This document shows, one piece after another, positions 1 to 9,619 of a stretch of DNA of 59,302 bases. Each line of letters opens with the position of its first letter. Position 1 is the first letter of the stretch. Under the pieces are notes generated by a model, which saw only the letters and a program-made list of their open reading frames with translations, had not been told where the DNA came from and searched no databases. Source of the DNA: Caryophanales bacterium (GTDB lineage: Bacteria > Bacillota > Bacilli > CAJFEE01); NCBI GenBank assembly GCA_029256085.1, contig JAQSYP010000003.1, positions 67,891 to 127,192 of the forward strand, given 5' to 3'. Both the position numbers and the translations under genes were made by a program.

Positions 1-246
1 CCTTTAGTTCTTCATGGAGGAACTGGAATCCCGCTAGAACAAATTCAAAGAGCAATTTCATGTGGTACCTCGAAGATTAATGTAAATACAGAAAATCAAA
101 TTGTATTTACAAAAGTCGTTCGTGAAACGCTTGCAAATGACAGTAAGATGTATGATCCTCGTAAATTCCTGACTCCAGGTCGTGATGCAGTTCAAGCTAC
201 TGTTGTTGGAAAAATTCGTGAGTTCGGATCTAATAATAAAGCATAA
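1..246 (+). CDS. fba: Fructose-bisphosphate aldolase, class II (3' end only)
   Basis: The window opens inside this gene; only the last 81 codons are present. The reading frame contains the HGGTGIP segment and the later [10 protein letters not shown] segment, both typical of the C-terminal half of zinc-dependent class II fructose-1,6-bisphosphate aldolases. The enzyme splits fructose-1,6-bisphosphate into dihydroxyacetone phosphate and glyceraldehyde-3-phosphate in the cytoplasm. A strong hairpin terminator follows directly. Its position before transaldolase, murZ and glpX matches the Bacillus arrangement. The start and the zinc-binding N-terminal part lie outside the window. Confidence 0.93.
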   Translation, partial: PLVLHGGTGIPLEQIQRAISCGTSKINVNTENQIVFTKVVRETLANDSKMYDPRKFLTPGRDAVQATVVGKIREFGSNNKA

Positions 247-267
247 ATGATTTTGACTAAATTATGG

Positions 268-302
268 CCTGTTTCCAAATATTTATTGGAAGCAGGTTTT
301 TT
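268..302 (+). terminator. Terminator after fba
   Basis: An 11-bp inverted repeat (cctgtttccaa / ttggaagcagg) around an AT-rich loop is followed by a run of six T. It closes the fba transcript. Confidence 0.85.
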
Positions 303-314
303 AGCTGACTAGTT

Positions 315-345
315 TTGTCTAATTCCAAGTAAAATAATATATAAT
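315..345 (+). promoter_or_regulatory. Possible promoter of the transaldolase gene
   Basis: A TTGTCT hexamer lies 19 bp before a perfect TATAAT at 340-345, about 70 bp ahead of the TTG start. The spacing is longer than ideal, so this is tentative. Confidence 0.4.
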
Positions 346-416
346 AGGAATGGTATAAAGAAGAAGTATTGTTGGTAAAACATATATAATTCTAATAGGA
401 TTGGAAGTGGTTTTCT

Positions 417-1064
417 TTGAAGTTTTTTATTGATACGGCTAACCTTGAGGAAATTAAACAAGCATATAGTTTAGGTTTTATTTCGGGTGTTACAACAAAC
501 CCAAGTCTAGTTGCAAAGGAGAAAGTTTCCTTTGAAGAAAGACTAAAAGAAATATCGCAAATTGTTGAAGGCTCAATTAGTGCAGAAGTTTTATCATTAG
601 ATGCCGATGAGATGGTAGATGAAGGTAGGAAACTAGCTGAAATATCACCGAACATTACTATTAAAGTACCGATGACTAAGGATGGAATACAAGCGGTTTC
701 AAAACTATCAAAACTAGGGATTAAAACAAATGTAACACTTATTTTTAACGCTAACCAAGCTCTTATAGCTGCTAGGGCAGGGGCAACATATGTCTCACCA
801 TTCTTAGGTAGACTTGATGATATCGGTCAAAATGGACTAGAGTTGATAGAACAAATATCTACTATTTTTCTTATTCATAACATTCAAACAGAAATAATTG
901 CAGCATCAATAAGAAACCCGCTTCACGTAACTGAATCTGCACTTAGAGGTGCCCATATTTCAACAATACCTTATAAAGTATTAATGCAACTTTTTAACCA
1001 TCCATTAACTGATCAAGGTATCGAAAAATTTATCTCCGATTGGCAAAACAAAAGTATGGAATAA
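417..1064 (+). CDS. tal: Fructose-6-phosphate aldolase / small transaldolase
   Basis: This 215-residue protein belongs to the short TalC/FSA-type transaldolase family (Bacillus YwjH), a cytoplasmic TIM barrel of the non-oxidative pentose phosphate pathway. It carries [12 protein letters not shown] near the N-terminus, NITIKVPMT with the Schiff-base lysine at residue 83, and [17 protein letters not shown]. The start is TTG at 417, with a GGAAGTGG ribosome site a few bases upstream; no in-frame ATG precedes the conserved FIDTAN segment. Members of this family may act as transaldolase or as fructose-6-phosphate aldolase, and the sequence alone does not decide which. Confidence 0.93.
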   Translation: MKFFIDTANLEEIKQAYSLGFISGVTTNPSLVAKEKVSFEERLKEISQIVEGSISAEVLSLDADEMVDEGRKLAEISPNITIKVPMTKDGIQAVSKLSKLGIKTNVTLIFNANQALIAARAGATYVSPFLGRLDDIGQNGLELIEQISTIFLIHNIQTEIIAASIRNPLHVTESALRGAHISTIPYKVLMQLFNHPLTDQGIEKFISDWQNKSME

Positions 1065-1216
1065 TATACTAGGAAATTTTTTACATAACTATTCGATTTT
1101 CGTGTAAACTAATATTTAGCAAAAAGTTATAAATTCTACTTGGCGAAGTTCTGTACCAAACAATCTAAACCTCAATTTTCTTTGTAGTGTTTGGTTTAAC
1201 AGAAAGGGAGATATGC

Positions 1217-2506
1217 ATGAAGAAGTTAAAAATAGAGGGTGGACATCCTTTAAACGGTACTGTTAGAATAAGTGGGGCAAAAAATAGTGCTGTTGCATTA
1301 ATACCTGCTACAATTCTAGCTGATGATGTAGTAGCTATAGACGGAATTCCAAATATTTCTGATGTACATTTGTTAAAAACCCTTTTACAGGAAATAGGAG
1401 GAGAAGTCTGTATTGATGGAGAAAAATTTATTGTAGATCCCAAAAATATGGTTTCAATGCCTCTTCCAAATGGAAAGGTAAAAATGTTAAGAGCTTCATA
1501 TTATTTAATGGGAGCAATGTTAGGTAAATTTAAAAAAGCGGTAATTGGACTTCCAGGTGGCTGCCACCTAGGTCCGAGACCGATAGACCAACATATAAAA
1601 GGTTTTGAAGCACTAGGGGCAAAAGTTACAAATGAACACGGGGCTATTTACTTGCGTGCTGACGAACTCATTGGTGCTAAGATTTATTTAGATGTTGTTA
1701 GTGTTGGTGCAACAATAAATATTATGTTAGCAGCTGTCCGAGCAAAAGGAAGAACTATTATCGAAAATGCTGCGAAAGAACCTGAAATTATTGATGTAGC
1801 TACTCTTTTAACGAATATGGGAGCTAAAATTAAAGGTGCAGGTACAGACGTAATTAGAATAGATGGTGTTGATAAGCTTAACGGCTGCAATCATACAATA
1901 ATTCCTGATCGGATTGAGGCGGGAACATATTTGATTATTGGTGCTGCTAGTGGCGGTGAAGTTACAGTAGATAACGTTATTCCGTTACATTTAGAATCAG
2001 TAATTGCCAAACTGAGAGAAATGGGAATCAAAATTGACATTAATGATGACAGTATAACTGTAAACAGTAATATCAATAAACTAAAGATGGTAGATATTAA
2101 AACTCTAGTATACCCAGGGTTTCCAACTGACCTCCAACAACCATTCACTACACTTTTAAACAAAGCTTCAGGTACAGGTGTTGTTACTGATACAATCTAC
2201 GGTGCTAGATTTAAACATATCGATGAACTTCGAAGAATGAATGCTAAGATAAAAGTTGAAGGGTCAACGGCAATTATTGAAGGTCCTACAAAGCTGCAAG
2301 CTGCTAAAGTTAGGGCAACTGATCTTAGAGCTGGAGCAGCATTAGTGGCAGCGGGAATAATTGCTGAAGGTGTAACTGAAATTACAGGTGTGGATCATAT
2401 TGACCGAGGATATGAAGATTTGGAAAACAAGCTCGTTGGGTTAGGAGCGAAAATTTGGCGCGAAGATTTAACTTCTGAAGAGATAGAGCAATTACAGAAC
2501 TTATAG
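1217..2506 (+). CDS. murZ: UDP-N-acetylglucosamine 1-carboxyvinyltransferase (second MurA paralog)
   Basis: This 429-residue enzyme transfers enolpyruvate from PEP to UDP-GlcNAc, the first committed step of peptidoglycan synthesis. The [12 protein letters not shown] loop contains the PEP-binding, fosfomycin-sensitive cysteine at about residue 116. The C-terminal DHIDRGYE segment is typical of the family. The frame stays open upstream to 1187, but the ATG at 1217 after AAAGGGAG is preferred because the family begins at KKLKIEGG. Position between transaldolase and glpX identifies it as the MurZ (MurAB) copy; the other paralog is at 37844. Confidence 0.95.
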   Translation: MKKLKIEGGHPLNGTVRISGAKNSAVALIPATILADDVVAIDGIPNISDVHLLKTLLQEIGGEVCIDGEKFIVDPKNMVSMPLPNGKVKMLRASYYLMGAMLGKFKKAVIGLPGGCHLGPRPIDQHIKGFEALGAKVTNEHGAIYLRADELIGAKIYLDVVSVGATINIMLAAVRAKGRTIIENAAKEPEIIDVATLLTNMGAKIKGAGTDVIRIDGVDKLNGCNHTIIPDRIEAGTYLIIGAASGGEVTVDNVIPLHLESVIAKLREMGIKIDINDDSITVNSNINKLKMVDIKTLVYPGFPTDLQQPFTTLLNKASGTGVVTDTIYGARFKHIDELRRMNAKIKVEGSTAIIEGPTKLQAAKVRATDLRAGAALVAAGIIAEGVTEITGVDHIDRGYEDLENKLVGLGAKIWREDLTSEEIEQLQNL

Positions 2507-2549
2507 TAATAACAAGAGAACGTTTTGGTGTTATTTGGGAGGGGAAAAA

Positions 2550-3518
2550 ATGGAGAGAAGTTTATCAATGGAACTTGTACGTGTCACAGAAGCTGCAGCA
2601 CTTGCTTCAGCTCGATGGATGGGTAGAGGTTTAAAAGATGAAGCAGACGGTGCAGCTACTTCAGCAATGAGAGCTGTTTTTGATACAGTACCAATGCAAG
2701 GTACTGTTGTTATCGGAGAAGGCGAGATGGATGAAGCACCAATGTTATATATTGGTGAAGAACTTGGTACTGGTGTAGGACCATTAGTTGATGTAGCGGT
2801 TGATCCACTTGAAGGGACTAATATCGTCGCTGCTGGTGGCTGGAACTCATTAGCTGTTCTAGCAATTGCGGATAAGGGAAATCTACTTCACGCACCAGAT
2901 ATGTACATGGATAAAATAGCTGTTGGTCCCGAAGCAGTGGGCTTAATAGATATAAATGCTCCAGTGGAAGTTAATATTAAAGCTGTAGCTAAGGCTAAAA
3001 ATAAAAATATTGAAGATGTTGTGGTTGTAGTATTAAACCGTGAAAGACATAAAACTTTAATTGAAGAAGTTAGAGCATCTGGTGCTAGAATTAAGTTAAT
3101 TAATGATGGTGATTTAGCTGCTGCTATAAATACAGCTTTTGACTATACCGGTGTAGATTTGTTATTAGGTTCAGGTGGAGCCCCAGAAGGTGTATTATCT
3201 GCTGTTGCATTAAAGTGCCTTGGAGGGGAAATCCAAGGAAGGCTATTACCTCAAAATGATGAAGAACTTAACCGATGCTTTGAAATGGGTATTGGAGATT
3301 GTAACAAAGTACTAAAAATGGATGACTTGGTAAAAGGTGATGACGCTATCTTTGCTGCTACTGGAGTAACTGATGGTGAACTACTAAAGGGTGTCCAGTT
3401 TAAAGGTGGAACTGCTACTACGCAGTCTCTAGTAATGAGAGCGAAAACAGGGACAGTCCGCTTTATAGATGGTAGACATAATCTAGTTAATAAACCTAAC
3501 TTTATAGGCAAGAAGTAA
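2550..3518 (+). CDS. glpX: Fructose-1,6-bisphosphatase, class II
   Basis: This 322-residue GlpX-type phosphatase hydrolyses fructose-1,6-bisphosphate to fructose-6-phosphate in gluconeogenesis. Lithium-sensitive metal-phosphatase motifs are visible: [18 protein letters not shown] and [12 protein letters not shown] at 2535 is in frame, but the GGGAGGGG ribosome site at 2537-2544 overlaps that stretch and points to the ATG at 2550, which begins [12 protein letters not shown] as in other Bacillus GlpX proteins. It follows murZ by 43 bp with no terminator between, so co-transcription is likely. Confidence 0.95.
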   Translation: MERSLSMELVRVTEAAALASARWMGRGLKDEADGAATSAMRAVFDTVPMQGTVVIGEGEMDEAPMLYIGEELGTGVGPLVDVAVDPLEGTNIVAAGGWNSLAVLAIADKGNLLHAPDMYMDKIAVGPEAVGLIDINAPVEVNIKAVAKAKNKNIEDVVVVVLNRERHKTLIEEVRASGARIKLINDGDLAAAINTAFDYTGVDLLLGSGGAPEGVLSAVALKCLGGEIQGRLLPQNDEELNRCFEMGIGDCNKVLKMDDLVKGDDAIFAATGVTDGELLKGVQFKGGTATTQSLVMRAKTGTVRFIDGRHNLVNKPNFIGKK

Positions 3519-3560
3519 ATATATTAAACTACTAAGTAAGGCTACGATATAAAATATTTG

Positions 3561-3580
3561 GGGATAATGTTTATTATCCC
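3561..3580 (+). terminator. Hairpin in the glpX-rho gap, possible weak terminator
   Basis: A perfect 8-bp stem (gggataat / attatccc) with a 4-base loop is followed only by a short mixed T stretch. It may end the glpX transcript partially or form part of the rho leader. Confidence 0.4.
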
Positions 3581-3669
3581 TATTTACCCTCATATCATGA
3601 TTAAACTCCATGTTCCTCTATATAAAAGAATTCCAAAAAAATATAAAAAATAATTTATGTGGTGATTAA

Positions 3670-4944
3670 ATGGAAAAGGTTACTTATAATGATTTAGAAA
3701 ATTTAACATTAAAAAGCTTATATGAGCTTGCTCGTAAATATAAGGTTTTATATTACAGCAAGTTAAACAAGAAAGAATTAATTTATGCTATTTTACAAGC
3801 AAAAGCGGATCAAGAAGAATTGTCTTATATGGAGGGAGTACTGGAGATTATCCAAAGTGAAGGATATGGATTTTTAAGACCTTCAAATTATTCTCCGAGT
3901 CCTGCAGACATATATATATCAGCATCTCAGATTAGAAGATTTGATTTAAGAAATGGTGATAAGGTTTATGGGAAAGTTAGAAAGCCAAAGGAAAATGAAA
4001 GATTTTTTGGCTTACTACAAATCGATGCTGTTAATGGACATGATCCAGAAACTGCTAAAGAAAGAGTACACTTTCCTGCATTGACTGCATTGTACCCAGA
4101 AAGACAGATTAAACTTGAGACAACTCCGAATAGAATATCAACACGAATTATGGATGTCATATCTCCTGTTGGATTTGGTCAACGTGGGTTGATTGTTGCT
4201 CCTCCAAAAGCAGGTAAAACACAATTAATAAAAGAAGTAGCTAATAGTATTTCAGCTAACTATCCAGATGCTGAATTGTTGATATTATTAATTGACGAAC
4301 GACCAGAAGAGGTTACAGATATTGAGAGGTCTGTTAAGGCTGAAGTAATAAGCTCAACTTTTGATGAGGTTCCAGAAAATCATATTAAAGTATCTGAATT
4401 AGTTCTCGAGAGAGCAATGAGACTAGTTGAACATAAAAAAGATGTTGTTATTTTGATGGATAGTATTACTAGACTTGCTAGAGCTTACAATTTAGTTGTA
4501 CCTCCGAGTGGAAGAACTTTGTCAGGAGGTATTGACCCTGCATCATTCCATAAGCCTAAAAGATTCTTTGGTGCAGCTAGAAATATTGAAGACGGTGGAA
4601 GTCTAACAATATTAGCAACTGCATTGGTCGAAACGGGCTCTAGAATGGATGATGTAATTTACGAAGAGTTTAAAGGAACTGGAAACATGGAGTTGCATTT
4701 AGATAGGTCACTTGCTGAAAGAAGAATTTTCCCAGCAATTGATATTAGACGTTCTGGAACTCGTAAAGAAGAACTTCTTATTTCTAAAGAAAAATTAGAA
4801 GTAATCTGGAATATTAGAAAGACTATGACGGATATGCCAGACTTCACTGAAAAGTTTCTTCGAGCAATAAAGTCAACAAAAGGTAATGATGAATTTTTTA
4901 GAATCCTTGAAGCTGACAAGAAAGCATTCTCAAAAGTTAAATAA
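3670..4944 (+). CDS. rho: Transcription termination factor Rho
   Basis: This 424-residue hexameric RNA-dependent ATPase terminates transcripts by pulling RNA from polymerase. An N-terminal helical Rho_N region (about 1-45) is followed by a cold-shock-like RNA-binding domain (about 50-125, EGYGFLRP). The RecA-type motor has Walker A PPKAGKT near residues 177-184, Walker B around [16 protein letters not shown], and the Q/R-loop region [10 protein letters not shown]. The ribosome site before the ATG at 3670 is weak (GGTG), which may keep expression low; Rho levels are autoregulated in many bacteria. Confidence 0.97.
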   Translation: MEKVTYNDLENLTLKSLYELARKYKVLYYSKLNKKELIYAILQAKADQEELSYMEGVLEIIQSEGYGFLRPSNYSPSPADIYISASQIRRFDLRNGDKVYGKVRKPKENERFFGLLQIDAVNGHDPETAKERVHFPALTALYPERQIKLETTPNRISTRIMDVISPVGFGQRGLIVAPPKAGKTQLIKEVANSISANYPDAELLILLIDERPEEVTDIERSVKAEVISSTFDEVPENHIKVSELVLERAMRLVEHKKDVVILMDSITRLARAYNLVVPPSGRTLSGGIDPASFHKPKRFFGAARNIEDGGSLTILATALVETGSRMDDVIYEEFKGTGNMELHLDRSLAERRIFPAIDIRRSGTRKEELLISKEKLEVIWNIRKTMTDMPDFTEKFLRAIKSTKGNDEFFRILEADKKAFSKVK

Positions 4945-4963
4945 TTCCATAGTGAAAACTATA

Positions 4964-4992
4964 TTGCAAAATCATCCACACATTGGTATAAT
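4964..4992 (+). promoter_or_regulatory. Sigma-A promoter of rpmE
   Basis: TTGCAA at 4964-4969 and TATAAT at 4987-4992 are 17 bp apart, with an extended -10 TGG just before TATAAT. It lies about 65 bp before the rpmE start, so rpmE can be transcribed independently of rho. Confidence 0.75.
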
Positions 4993-5058
4993 TCTTTCGT
5001 ATGTGTCATATGAACTTACTCTAGTTTAATGAAACTAGGGCGGAAGGAGATGAATAGT

Positions 5059-5262
5059 ATGAAAGAAGGATTACATCCTAACTACAAAGCAATCAATGTA
5101 AAGTGTGCATGTGGTAACGAATTCGAAACAGGATCAGTTAAAGGTGATCTACGTGTTGAGGTTTGTAACGAATGCCATCCATTCTACACTGGTCGTCAAA
5201 AATTTGCTAGTGCTGATGGACGTGTTGACAGATTCAATAAAAAATACGGCCTTAAGCAATAG
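5059..5262 (+). CDS. rpmE: 50S ribosomal protein L31, zinc-binding type
   Basis: This 67-residue large-subunit ribosomal protein has four cysteines (16, 18, 36 and 39, in CACG and CNECH), the zinc-binding form of L31, in contrast with the cysteine-free YtiA type used under zinc starvation. The frame is open upstream with ATGs at 5029 and 5050. The start at 5059 is preferred because GAAGGAG is correctly spaced from it and the product then begins MKEGLHPNY as in the family. A strong terminator follows. Confidence 0.95.
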   Translation: MKEGLHPNYKAINVKCACGNEFETGSVKGDLRVEVCNECHPFYTGRQKFASADGRVDRFNKKYGLKQ

Positions 5263-5270
5263 TTTTAAAC

Positions 5271-5303
5271 AAACAGGCAAGGTATCTATCTTGCCTGTTT
5301 TTT
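5271..5303 (+). terminator. Terminator after rpmE
   Basis: The arms aaacaggcaag / cttgcctgttt form a perfect stem that runs straight into a T tract. Confidence 0.92.
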
Positions 5304-5438
5304 AATGGGAAAAAGTGAAAATAATGTCGAATTTTAATGCTTAAAATTTAAAATAGCATATTATAATATAAATAATCAGTTTTAAATTAGTTATCTTACT
5401 AGAAATAAATACATAAGTTATGAGGGGGGCGGCCTACT

Positions 5439-6014
5439 GTGTATGTAATGAAGCAAAGCGGTTGGGTTGAGTTAATTTGTGGTAGCATGTTTTCTGGGAA
5501 ATCTGAGGAATTAATTAGACGAGTAAGAAGAACTCAGTTTGCTAAACAAAAAGTAATTACATTCAAGCCACAAATTGATAATAGATATAGTGAATCCGAG
5601 GTTGTGTCCCACAATGGTACTTCAGTAAATGCTTTAGCAGTATCATCATCGGATGAGATTCTTGATAAAGTTACTTTAGAGTATGATGTTGTTGCTATAG
5701 ATGAAGTTCAATTTTTCGATAATGGTATTGTAGATGTTGTACAACATCTTGCAGATAAAGGATTTAGGGTAATAGTTGCCGGACTTGATCAAGATTTTAG
5801 AGGTGAGCCATTCGGACAGATGCCAGTTCTAATGACAATCGCCGAAACAGTAACTAAACTACAAGCTGTATGTGCGCGTTGTGGAGCTCCAGCAAGTAGA
5901 ACTCAGAGATTAATAGATGGCAGTCCTGCTCATTACGAAGATCCAATCATCTTGGTAGGAGCATCAGATTCGTATGAACCTAGGTGCCGTCACTGTCACG
6001 ATGTGAAAAGATAG
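5439..6014 (+). CDS. tdk: Thymidine kinase
   Basis: This 191-residue type II thymidine kinase phosphorylates thymidine to dTMP in nucleoside salvage. The P-loop [10 protein letters not shown] is near residues 16-25, the DEVQFF Walker B segment is in the middle, and a zinc site is formed by CARCG and the C-terminal CRHCH. The start is GTG at 5439, nine bases after the unusually G-rich ribosome site GAGGGGGG; the product then begins MYVMKQSGW as in Bacillus Tdk. An internal ATG at 5448 is the alternative. Confidence 0.95.
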   Translation: MYVMKQSGWVELICGSMFSGKSEELIRRVRRTQFAKQKVITFKPQIDNRYSESEVVSHNGTSVNALAVSSSDEILDKVTLEYDVVAIDEVQFFDNGIVDVVQHLADKGFRVIVAGLDQDFRGEPFGQMPVLMTIAETVTKLQAVCARCGAPASRTQRLIDGSPAHYEDPIILVGASDSYEPRCRHCHDVKR

Positions 6015-6023
6015 TAATTAATA

Positions 6024-6048
6024 AACTCGTTCATCCGAACGGGTTTTT
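6024..6048 (+). terminator. Terminator after tdk
   Basis: The inverted repeat aactcgttc / gaacgggtt is followed by a T run a few bases after the tdk stop codon. Confidence 0.8.
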
Positions 6049-6104
6049 CAGATGTTAAAAATCTAAACTGTTGTTTATGGATATTTTTCGCTAGAATTCG
6101 ATAA

Positions 6105-6188
6105 GTGGAAGATAAATCGAGCGAACTGGAAGATAAAACTCAAAAAGTGGAAGATAAATCACACAAACTGGAAGATAAAAATTTTTCA
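6105..6188. repeat. 21-bp-period array, family A (4 units), tdk-prfA gap
   Basis: Four units start at 6105, 6126, 6147 and 6168, exactly 21 bp apart. Each has the core G/C-TGGAAGATAAA followed by nine variable bases ending in A. The array is preceded by aattcgataa and ends in gataaaaattt, the same flanks as the six-unit array at 24167. It lies beyond the tdk terminator within a 325-bp gap before prfA. The rest of the gap (6189-6339) is AT-rich and holds only the prfA ribosome site. Confidence 0.9.
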
Positions 6189-6339
6189 CAAAGAATTTTA
6201 TACTAAAGGGTGATGAAAATCCAATTGTTTTTTGCATTCGGTGATGAAATATGTGATTTATTTTAGGGGAAAGTTGATTTTATATAATAAATACAGCTAT
6301 ACTTATATATTAGATGTATAAAATTAGGGGTGAATTTTT

Positions 6340-7419
6340 GTGATAGATCGTTTGCAAACTGTTGAAGACAGATACGATAAATTAAATGAAATGTTAAGTG
6401 ATCCAGAAATAATAAATGATACAAAAAAATTAAGAGATTACTCTAAGGAAGCATCAGACCTTCAAGCAACTGTAGAAGCATACCGTGAGTACAAAGAAGT
6501 TGTTACACAGTTAAAAGACGCTAAAGCAATGCTCGAAGACAAACAACTAGATTCTGAAATGCGTGATATGGTAAAAGAAGAAGTTTCTGAACTTGAAGAG
6601 CAACAAGAACAACTAGAAGCGAAGCTTAAAATATTACTTCTACCGAAGGATCCAAACGATGATAAGAACGTTATCATAGAAATCCGTGGCGCAGCTGGTG
6701 GAGATGAAGCAGCACTATTTGCTGGTGATTTATATAAAATGTATTCTCGTTTTGCTGAAGTACAAGGATGGAAGCCAGAAATTATTGAAGCATCATATAA
6801 TGACCTTGGTGGTTTCAAAGAGGTTATTTTCATGATAAACGGTAAAGGTGCATACTCAAAGCTTAAATTTGAGAATGGTGCACACCGTGTGCAACGTGTT
6901 CCCGAAACTGAATCTGGTGGAAGAATTCATACTTCAACAGCAACTGTTGCCGTTTTACCTGAAGCAGAACAGTTTGAAATAGAAATTCACGAAAAAGATG
7001 TACGTGTAGATACGTTTACATCAAGTGGACCTGGTGGGCAAAGCGTTAACACAACACAATCAGCAGTTCGTTTAACACATATACCAACAGGTGTAGTTGT
7101 ATCATGTCAAGATGAGAAATCTCAAATAAAGAATAAAGAAAAAGCAATGAAAGTTTTACGTGCTAGAGTATACGATAAGTTTCAACGTGAGCATCAAGCA
7201 GAATTAGATGCGACTAGAAAAAGCGCAGTAGGTACTGGGGACCGTTCAGAACGTATACGTACTTATAACTTCCCACAAAATCGCGTAACTGACCATAGAA
7301 TAGGTTTAACTATCCAAAAACTTGATCAAATCTTACAAGGTAAGATCGATGAGTTTATCGATGCATTAGTAATGGAAGATCAAGCATCGAGGCTTGAAGA
7401 AGCAATGAAAAATGACTAA
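6340..7419 (+). CDS. prfA: Peptide chain release factor 1
   Basis: This 359-residue class I release factor reads UAA and UAG and triggers peptide release on the ribosome. The catalytic GGQ loop is at residues 232-234 within [12 protein letters not shown], where the glutamine is the residue methylated by PrmC, encoded immediately downstream. An acidic helical N-terminal domain precedes it. The start is GTG at 6340 with AGGGGTG upstream. The last codons overlap prmC by 8 bp, indicating translational coupling of the factor and its modifier. Confidence 0.97.
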   Translation: MIDRLQTVEDRYDKLNEMLSDPEIINDTKKLRDYSKEASDLQATVEAYREYKEVVTQLKDAKAMLEDKQLDSEMRDMVKEEVSELEEQQEQLEAKLKILLLPKDPNDDKNVIIEIRGAAGGDEAALFAGDLYKMYSRFAEVQGWKPEIIEASYNDLGGFKEVIFMINGKGAYSKLKFENGAHRVQRVPETESGGRIHTSTATVAVLPEAEQFEIEIHEKDVRVDTFTSSGPGGQSVNTTQSAVRLTHIPTGVVVSCQDEKSQIKNKEKAMKVLRARVYDKFQREHQAELDATRKSAVGTGDRSERIRTYNFPQNRVTDHRIGLTIQKLDQILQGKIDEFIDALVMEDQASRLEEAMKND

Positions 7420-8287
7420 TAATATTAAGACAATCGCAGAAGCACTTACTTGGGCTTCTGCTTTTTTAAAAGAAAATAAACGCGATGTTAACGCTGGAGA
7501 AGTTTTATTAAAAGGACTTTATAGATGGGATACAACTAGGTTATTAGTAAATCTTAGAGAAGAAATTGACCCTAATATTTTGCAGGAATTTGTTGAAGGT
7601 GTCGGGAGGCATGCGTTAAAAGGCTATCCGATTCAATATAACCTAGGTTACGAGATATTTTATGGAAGAAAATTTGAAGTTAATAACGAAGTTCTAATTC
7701 CAAGACCAGAAACTGAAGAGTTGATAGAGGGAATACTAGTTAGGGCTAATGATCTTTTTTCAAATAAAGATAAGTTAATAATTGCTGATATTGGTACAGG
7801 AAGCGGCGCTATTGGAGTAACCATAGCTTTAGAAAAAACTAATTCCAATGTCATAGCAACTGATATTGCCAAACAATCATTAATAGTCGCAGAAGGAAAT
7901 GCTAAGAACCTAAATGCACATAATATTACCTTCCTTCAAGGTGACCTACTGGCACCGATACTAAAAAATGGAGAAAAACTAGATATACTTGTAAGTAATC
8001 CACCATATATTCCTTCATCAGATATTTTAGATTTATCTGATACAGTAAAAAATTATGAGCCATTAAGAGCGTTGGATGGTGGACATGACGGACTAGATTT
8101 TTATCGAAGGCTAATAGATGAATCATCGAGAGTTCTTAACGCAAAAGCACTTATAGCTTTTGAAATCGGTGTTGGACAAGGCGAAGATGTGCGTGAACTA
8201 ATCTTACAAAAATATCCGAAGTGTGATGTAGATATAGTATTTGATATTAATGGTAAAGATAGAATGATATTTGCAAAAATAATTTAA
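7412..8287 (+). CDS. prmC: Release factor glutamine methyltransferase
   Basis: This 291-residue SAM-dependent enzyme methylates the glutamine of the GGQ motif in release factors. It shows an N-terminal helical substrate-recognition part, the SAM-binding motif [12 protein letters not shown], and the catalytic NPPY motif at residues 196-199. Length and motif order match PrmC/HemK. It overlaps prfA by 8 bp. Confidence 0.96.
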   Translation: MTNNIKTIAEALTWASAFLKENKRDVNAGEVLLKGLYRWDTTRLLVNLREEIDPNILQEFVEGVGRHALKGYPIQYNLGYEIFYGRKFEVNNEVLIPRPETEELIEGILVRANDLFSNKDKLIIADIGTGSGAIGVTIALEKTNSNVIATDIAKQSLIVAEGNAKNLNAHNITFLQGDLLAPILKNGEKLDILVSNPPYIPSSDILDLSDTVKNYEPLRALDGGHDGLDFYRRLIDESSRVLNAKALIAFEIGVGQGEDVRELILQKYPKCDVDIVFDINGKDRMIFAKII

Positions 8288-8295
8288 AAATTCAT

Positions 8296-8382
8296 AGTAT
8301 ACGAGTTTAAAATGTTTATTTCCTGTTAACACTGTTTCTTAGAAGGGGTTGAGGTTGGAGATGAGAAATAAACTCGTATACT
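8296..8382. repeat. Perfect 14-bp inverted repeat around the spoIIR start
   Basis: AGTATACGAGTTTA at 8296-8309 is the exact reverse complement of 8369-8382. The right arm lies inside spoIIR codons 3-8; the ribosome site and start codon are in the roughly 60-base loop. It could form an RNA stem enclosing the translation start or be a pair of protein-binding half sites. Confidence 0.85.
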
Positions 8383-8975
8383 TTTTTATTTTATTATTAA
8401 TTGCAACAAATCTATCAAACTTAAATATAGCAGAAGCAAATGAAGTTAATAATGTAGTTAAAATACCAAATGAAGCAATAAGACTTAGAATCTTAGCAAA
8501 TAGTGACTCGATTAAAGATCAGGCACTTAAAAGAAAAATAAGAGATAACATTAATAGAAATGTAAATAGATGGGTTGCTCAATTTAAAGACATAGATGAT
8601 GCTAGAAATATGATTAGTAATAATATTCCTGAAATTAATAGAATTATTGAAGAGACAATGAAACAAGAAAACTACATTCAAGAATATAGAGTTGAGTTTG
8701 GACCTACTAAATTCCCTACGAAACTATATGGGGATATGCTATATCCTGCAGGAGAATATGAGGCTCTAAAGATTGTCTTAGGCGAAGGTAAAGGTGCGAA
8801 TTGGTGGTGCGTACTCTTCCCGCCTCTCTGCTTTATAGATTTCAATAGTAGTACAGCAGAAGAAAAAAAGAATGAAGAAGTAATGGAAGTATCTACAACA
8901 CCTGAAAAAACAGAAGCTAAGAAAGAAGTTAGATTTTTCTTACTAGATTTGATTGATAGTATTTTTAAAAATTAA
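8361..8975 (+). CDS. spoIIR: Stage II sporulation protein R
   Basis: This 204-residue secreted protein is the forespore signal that activates the SpoIIGA protease, which processes pro-sigma-E in the mother cell. A hydrophobic signal segment spans about residues 6-25, followed by the conserved IRLRILANSDS and the GANWWCVLFPPLCF block, which strongly marks the family. The frame opens at TTG 8349, but GAGGTTGGAG is correctly placed for the ATG at 8361. In Bacillus the gene is under sigma-F; no clear sigma-F promoter was identified here. Confidence 0.95.
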   Translation: MRNKLVYFFILLLIATNLSNLNIAEANEVNNVVKIPNEAIRLRILANSDSIKDQALKRKIRDNINRNVNRWVAQFKDIDDARNMISNNIPEINRIIEETMKQENYIQEYRVEFGPTKFPTKLYGDMLYPAGEYEALKIVLGEGKGANWWCVLFPPLCFIDFNSSTAEEKKNEEVMEVSTTPEKTEAKKEVRFFLLDLIDSIFKN

Positions 8976-9039
8976 ATAGTCTACCTTTTTCCTCCTTTAC
9001 ATATATTTTATTAAATAAATATAGTAGAGGAGTTTTTTT

Positions 9040-9477
9040 ATGAAAATTGTGAGAAGGGCAACTGTTAATGATATTTTAAGGCTTAAAGCGTTTTTACTAA
9101 AATCTAAATTAGAAGTTTCAAATTTAGAGGAAAAGATTGAGAGTTTCTACTTATTAACAAATAGTAATGATGAACTATATGCTGCATCAGGATATGTAAT
9201 TGTGGACAACCATGTTGTATTAAGGACGAGTGCGATAGATTCTAATTTGGCCATTGAGGAAATTCTTCAATTTTTCCGTGATATTCTAAAAAACTTATCG
9301 AATCAAGGAGTAATCGATGTTTATCTTTGTGCAGGGAGTGAAAGTTCTGCCAACTTCTTCAGTGCACTCGGATTTAAAAGACTAAGCTCAGAAGAAGTTG
9401 AGAAAATATTAGATATCTTTTCAAACCAAAGTGATATGCCAGATGGAAAAGCGTGGTTAGGGTATGTTTTTAACTAA
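9040..9477 (+). CDS. ywlB: GNAT-fold acetyltransferase-like protein (YwlB type)
   Basis: This 145-residue protein begins MKIVRRATVNDILRLKAF and contains an ESSANFFSALGFKRL segment, characteristic of the last part of the GNAT acyl-CoA-binding fold. Its position between spoIIR and the threonylcarbamoyl-AMP synthase gene matches Bacillus ywlB. The substrate is unknown. The central acetyl-CoA-binding Q/R-x-x-G-x-G/A loop is not obvious, so it may bind CoA weakly or not at all. The ATG at 9040 follows AGAGGAG. B. subtilis has a further small gene, ywlA, before this position; I do not see it here. Confidence 0.75.
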   Translation: MKIVRRATVNDILRLKAFLLKSKLEVSNLEEKIESFYLLTNSNDELYAASGYVIVDNHVVLRTSAIDSNLAIEEILQFFRDILKNLSNQGVIDVYLCAGSESSANFFSALGFKRLSSEEVEKILDIFSNQSDMPDGKAWLGYVFN

Positions 9478-9619
9478 TATATCAAGTTATTAACATACTT
9501 ATTAACATTACAAGGGGAAGTTGCTAACATTTTGTGGATAAAAATGAGTTTTTCAAATAGTAATCATTAATGTATACTATTAAAAGTATATTTAATAGGT
9601 TAAAAAAGGAGAAAAAATC

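Noticed and set aside
1187-1216. Longer N-terminus for MurZ
   Set aside because: The extra residues precede the conserved start, and the ribosome site fits the ATG at 1217.
5105-5305. Alternative frame overlapping rpmE
   Set aside because: It is out of frame with the four-cysteine L31 protein and runs through the rpmE terminator.
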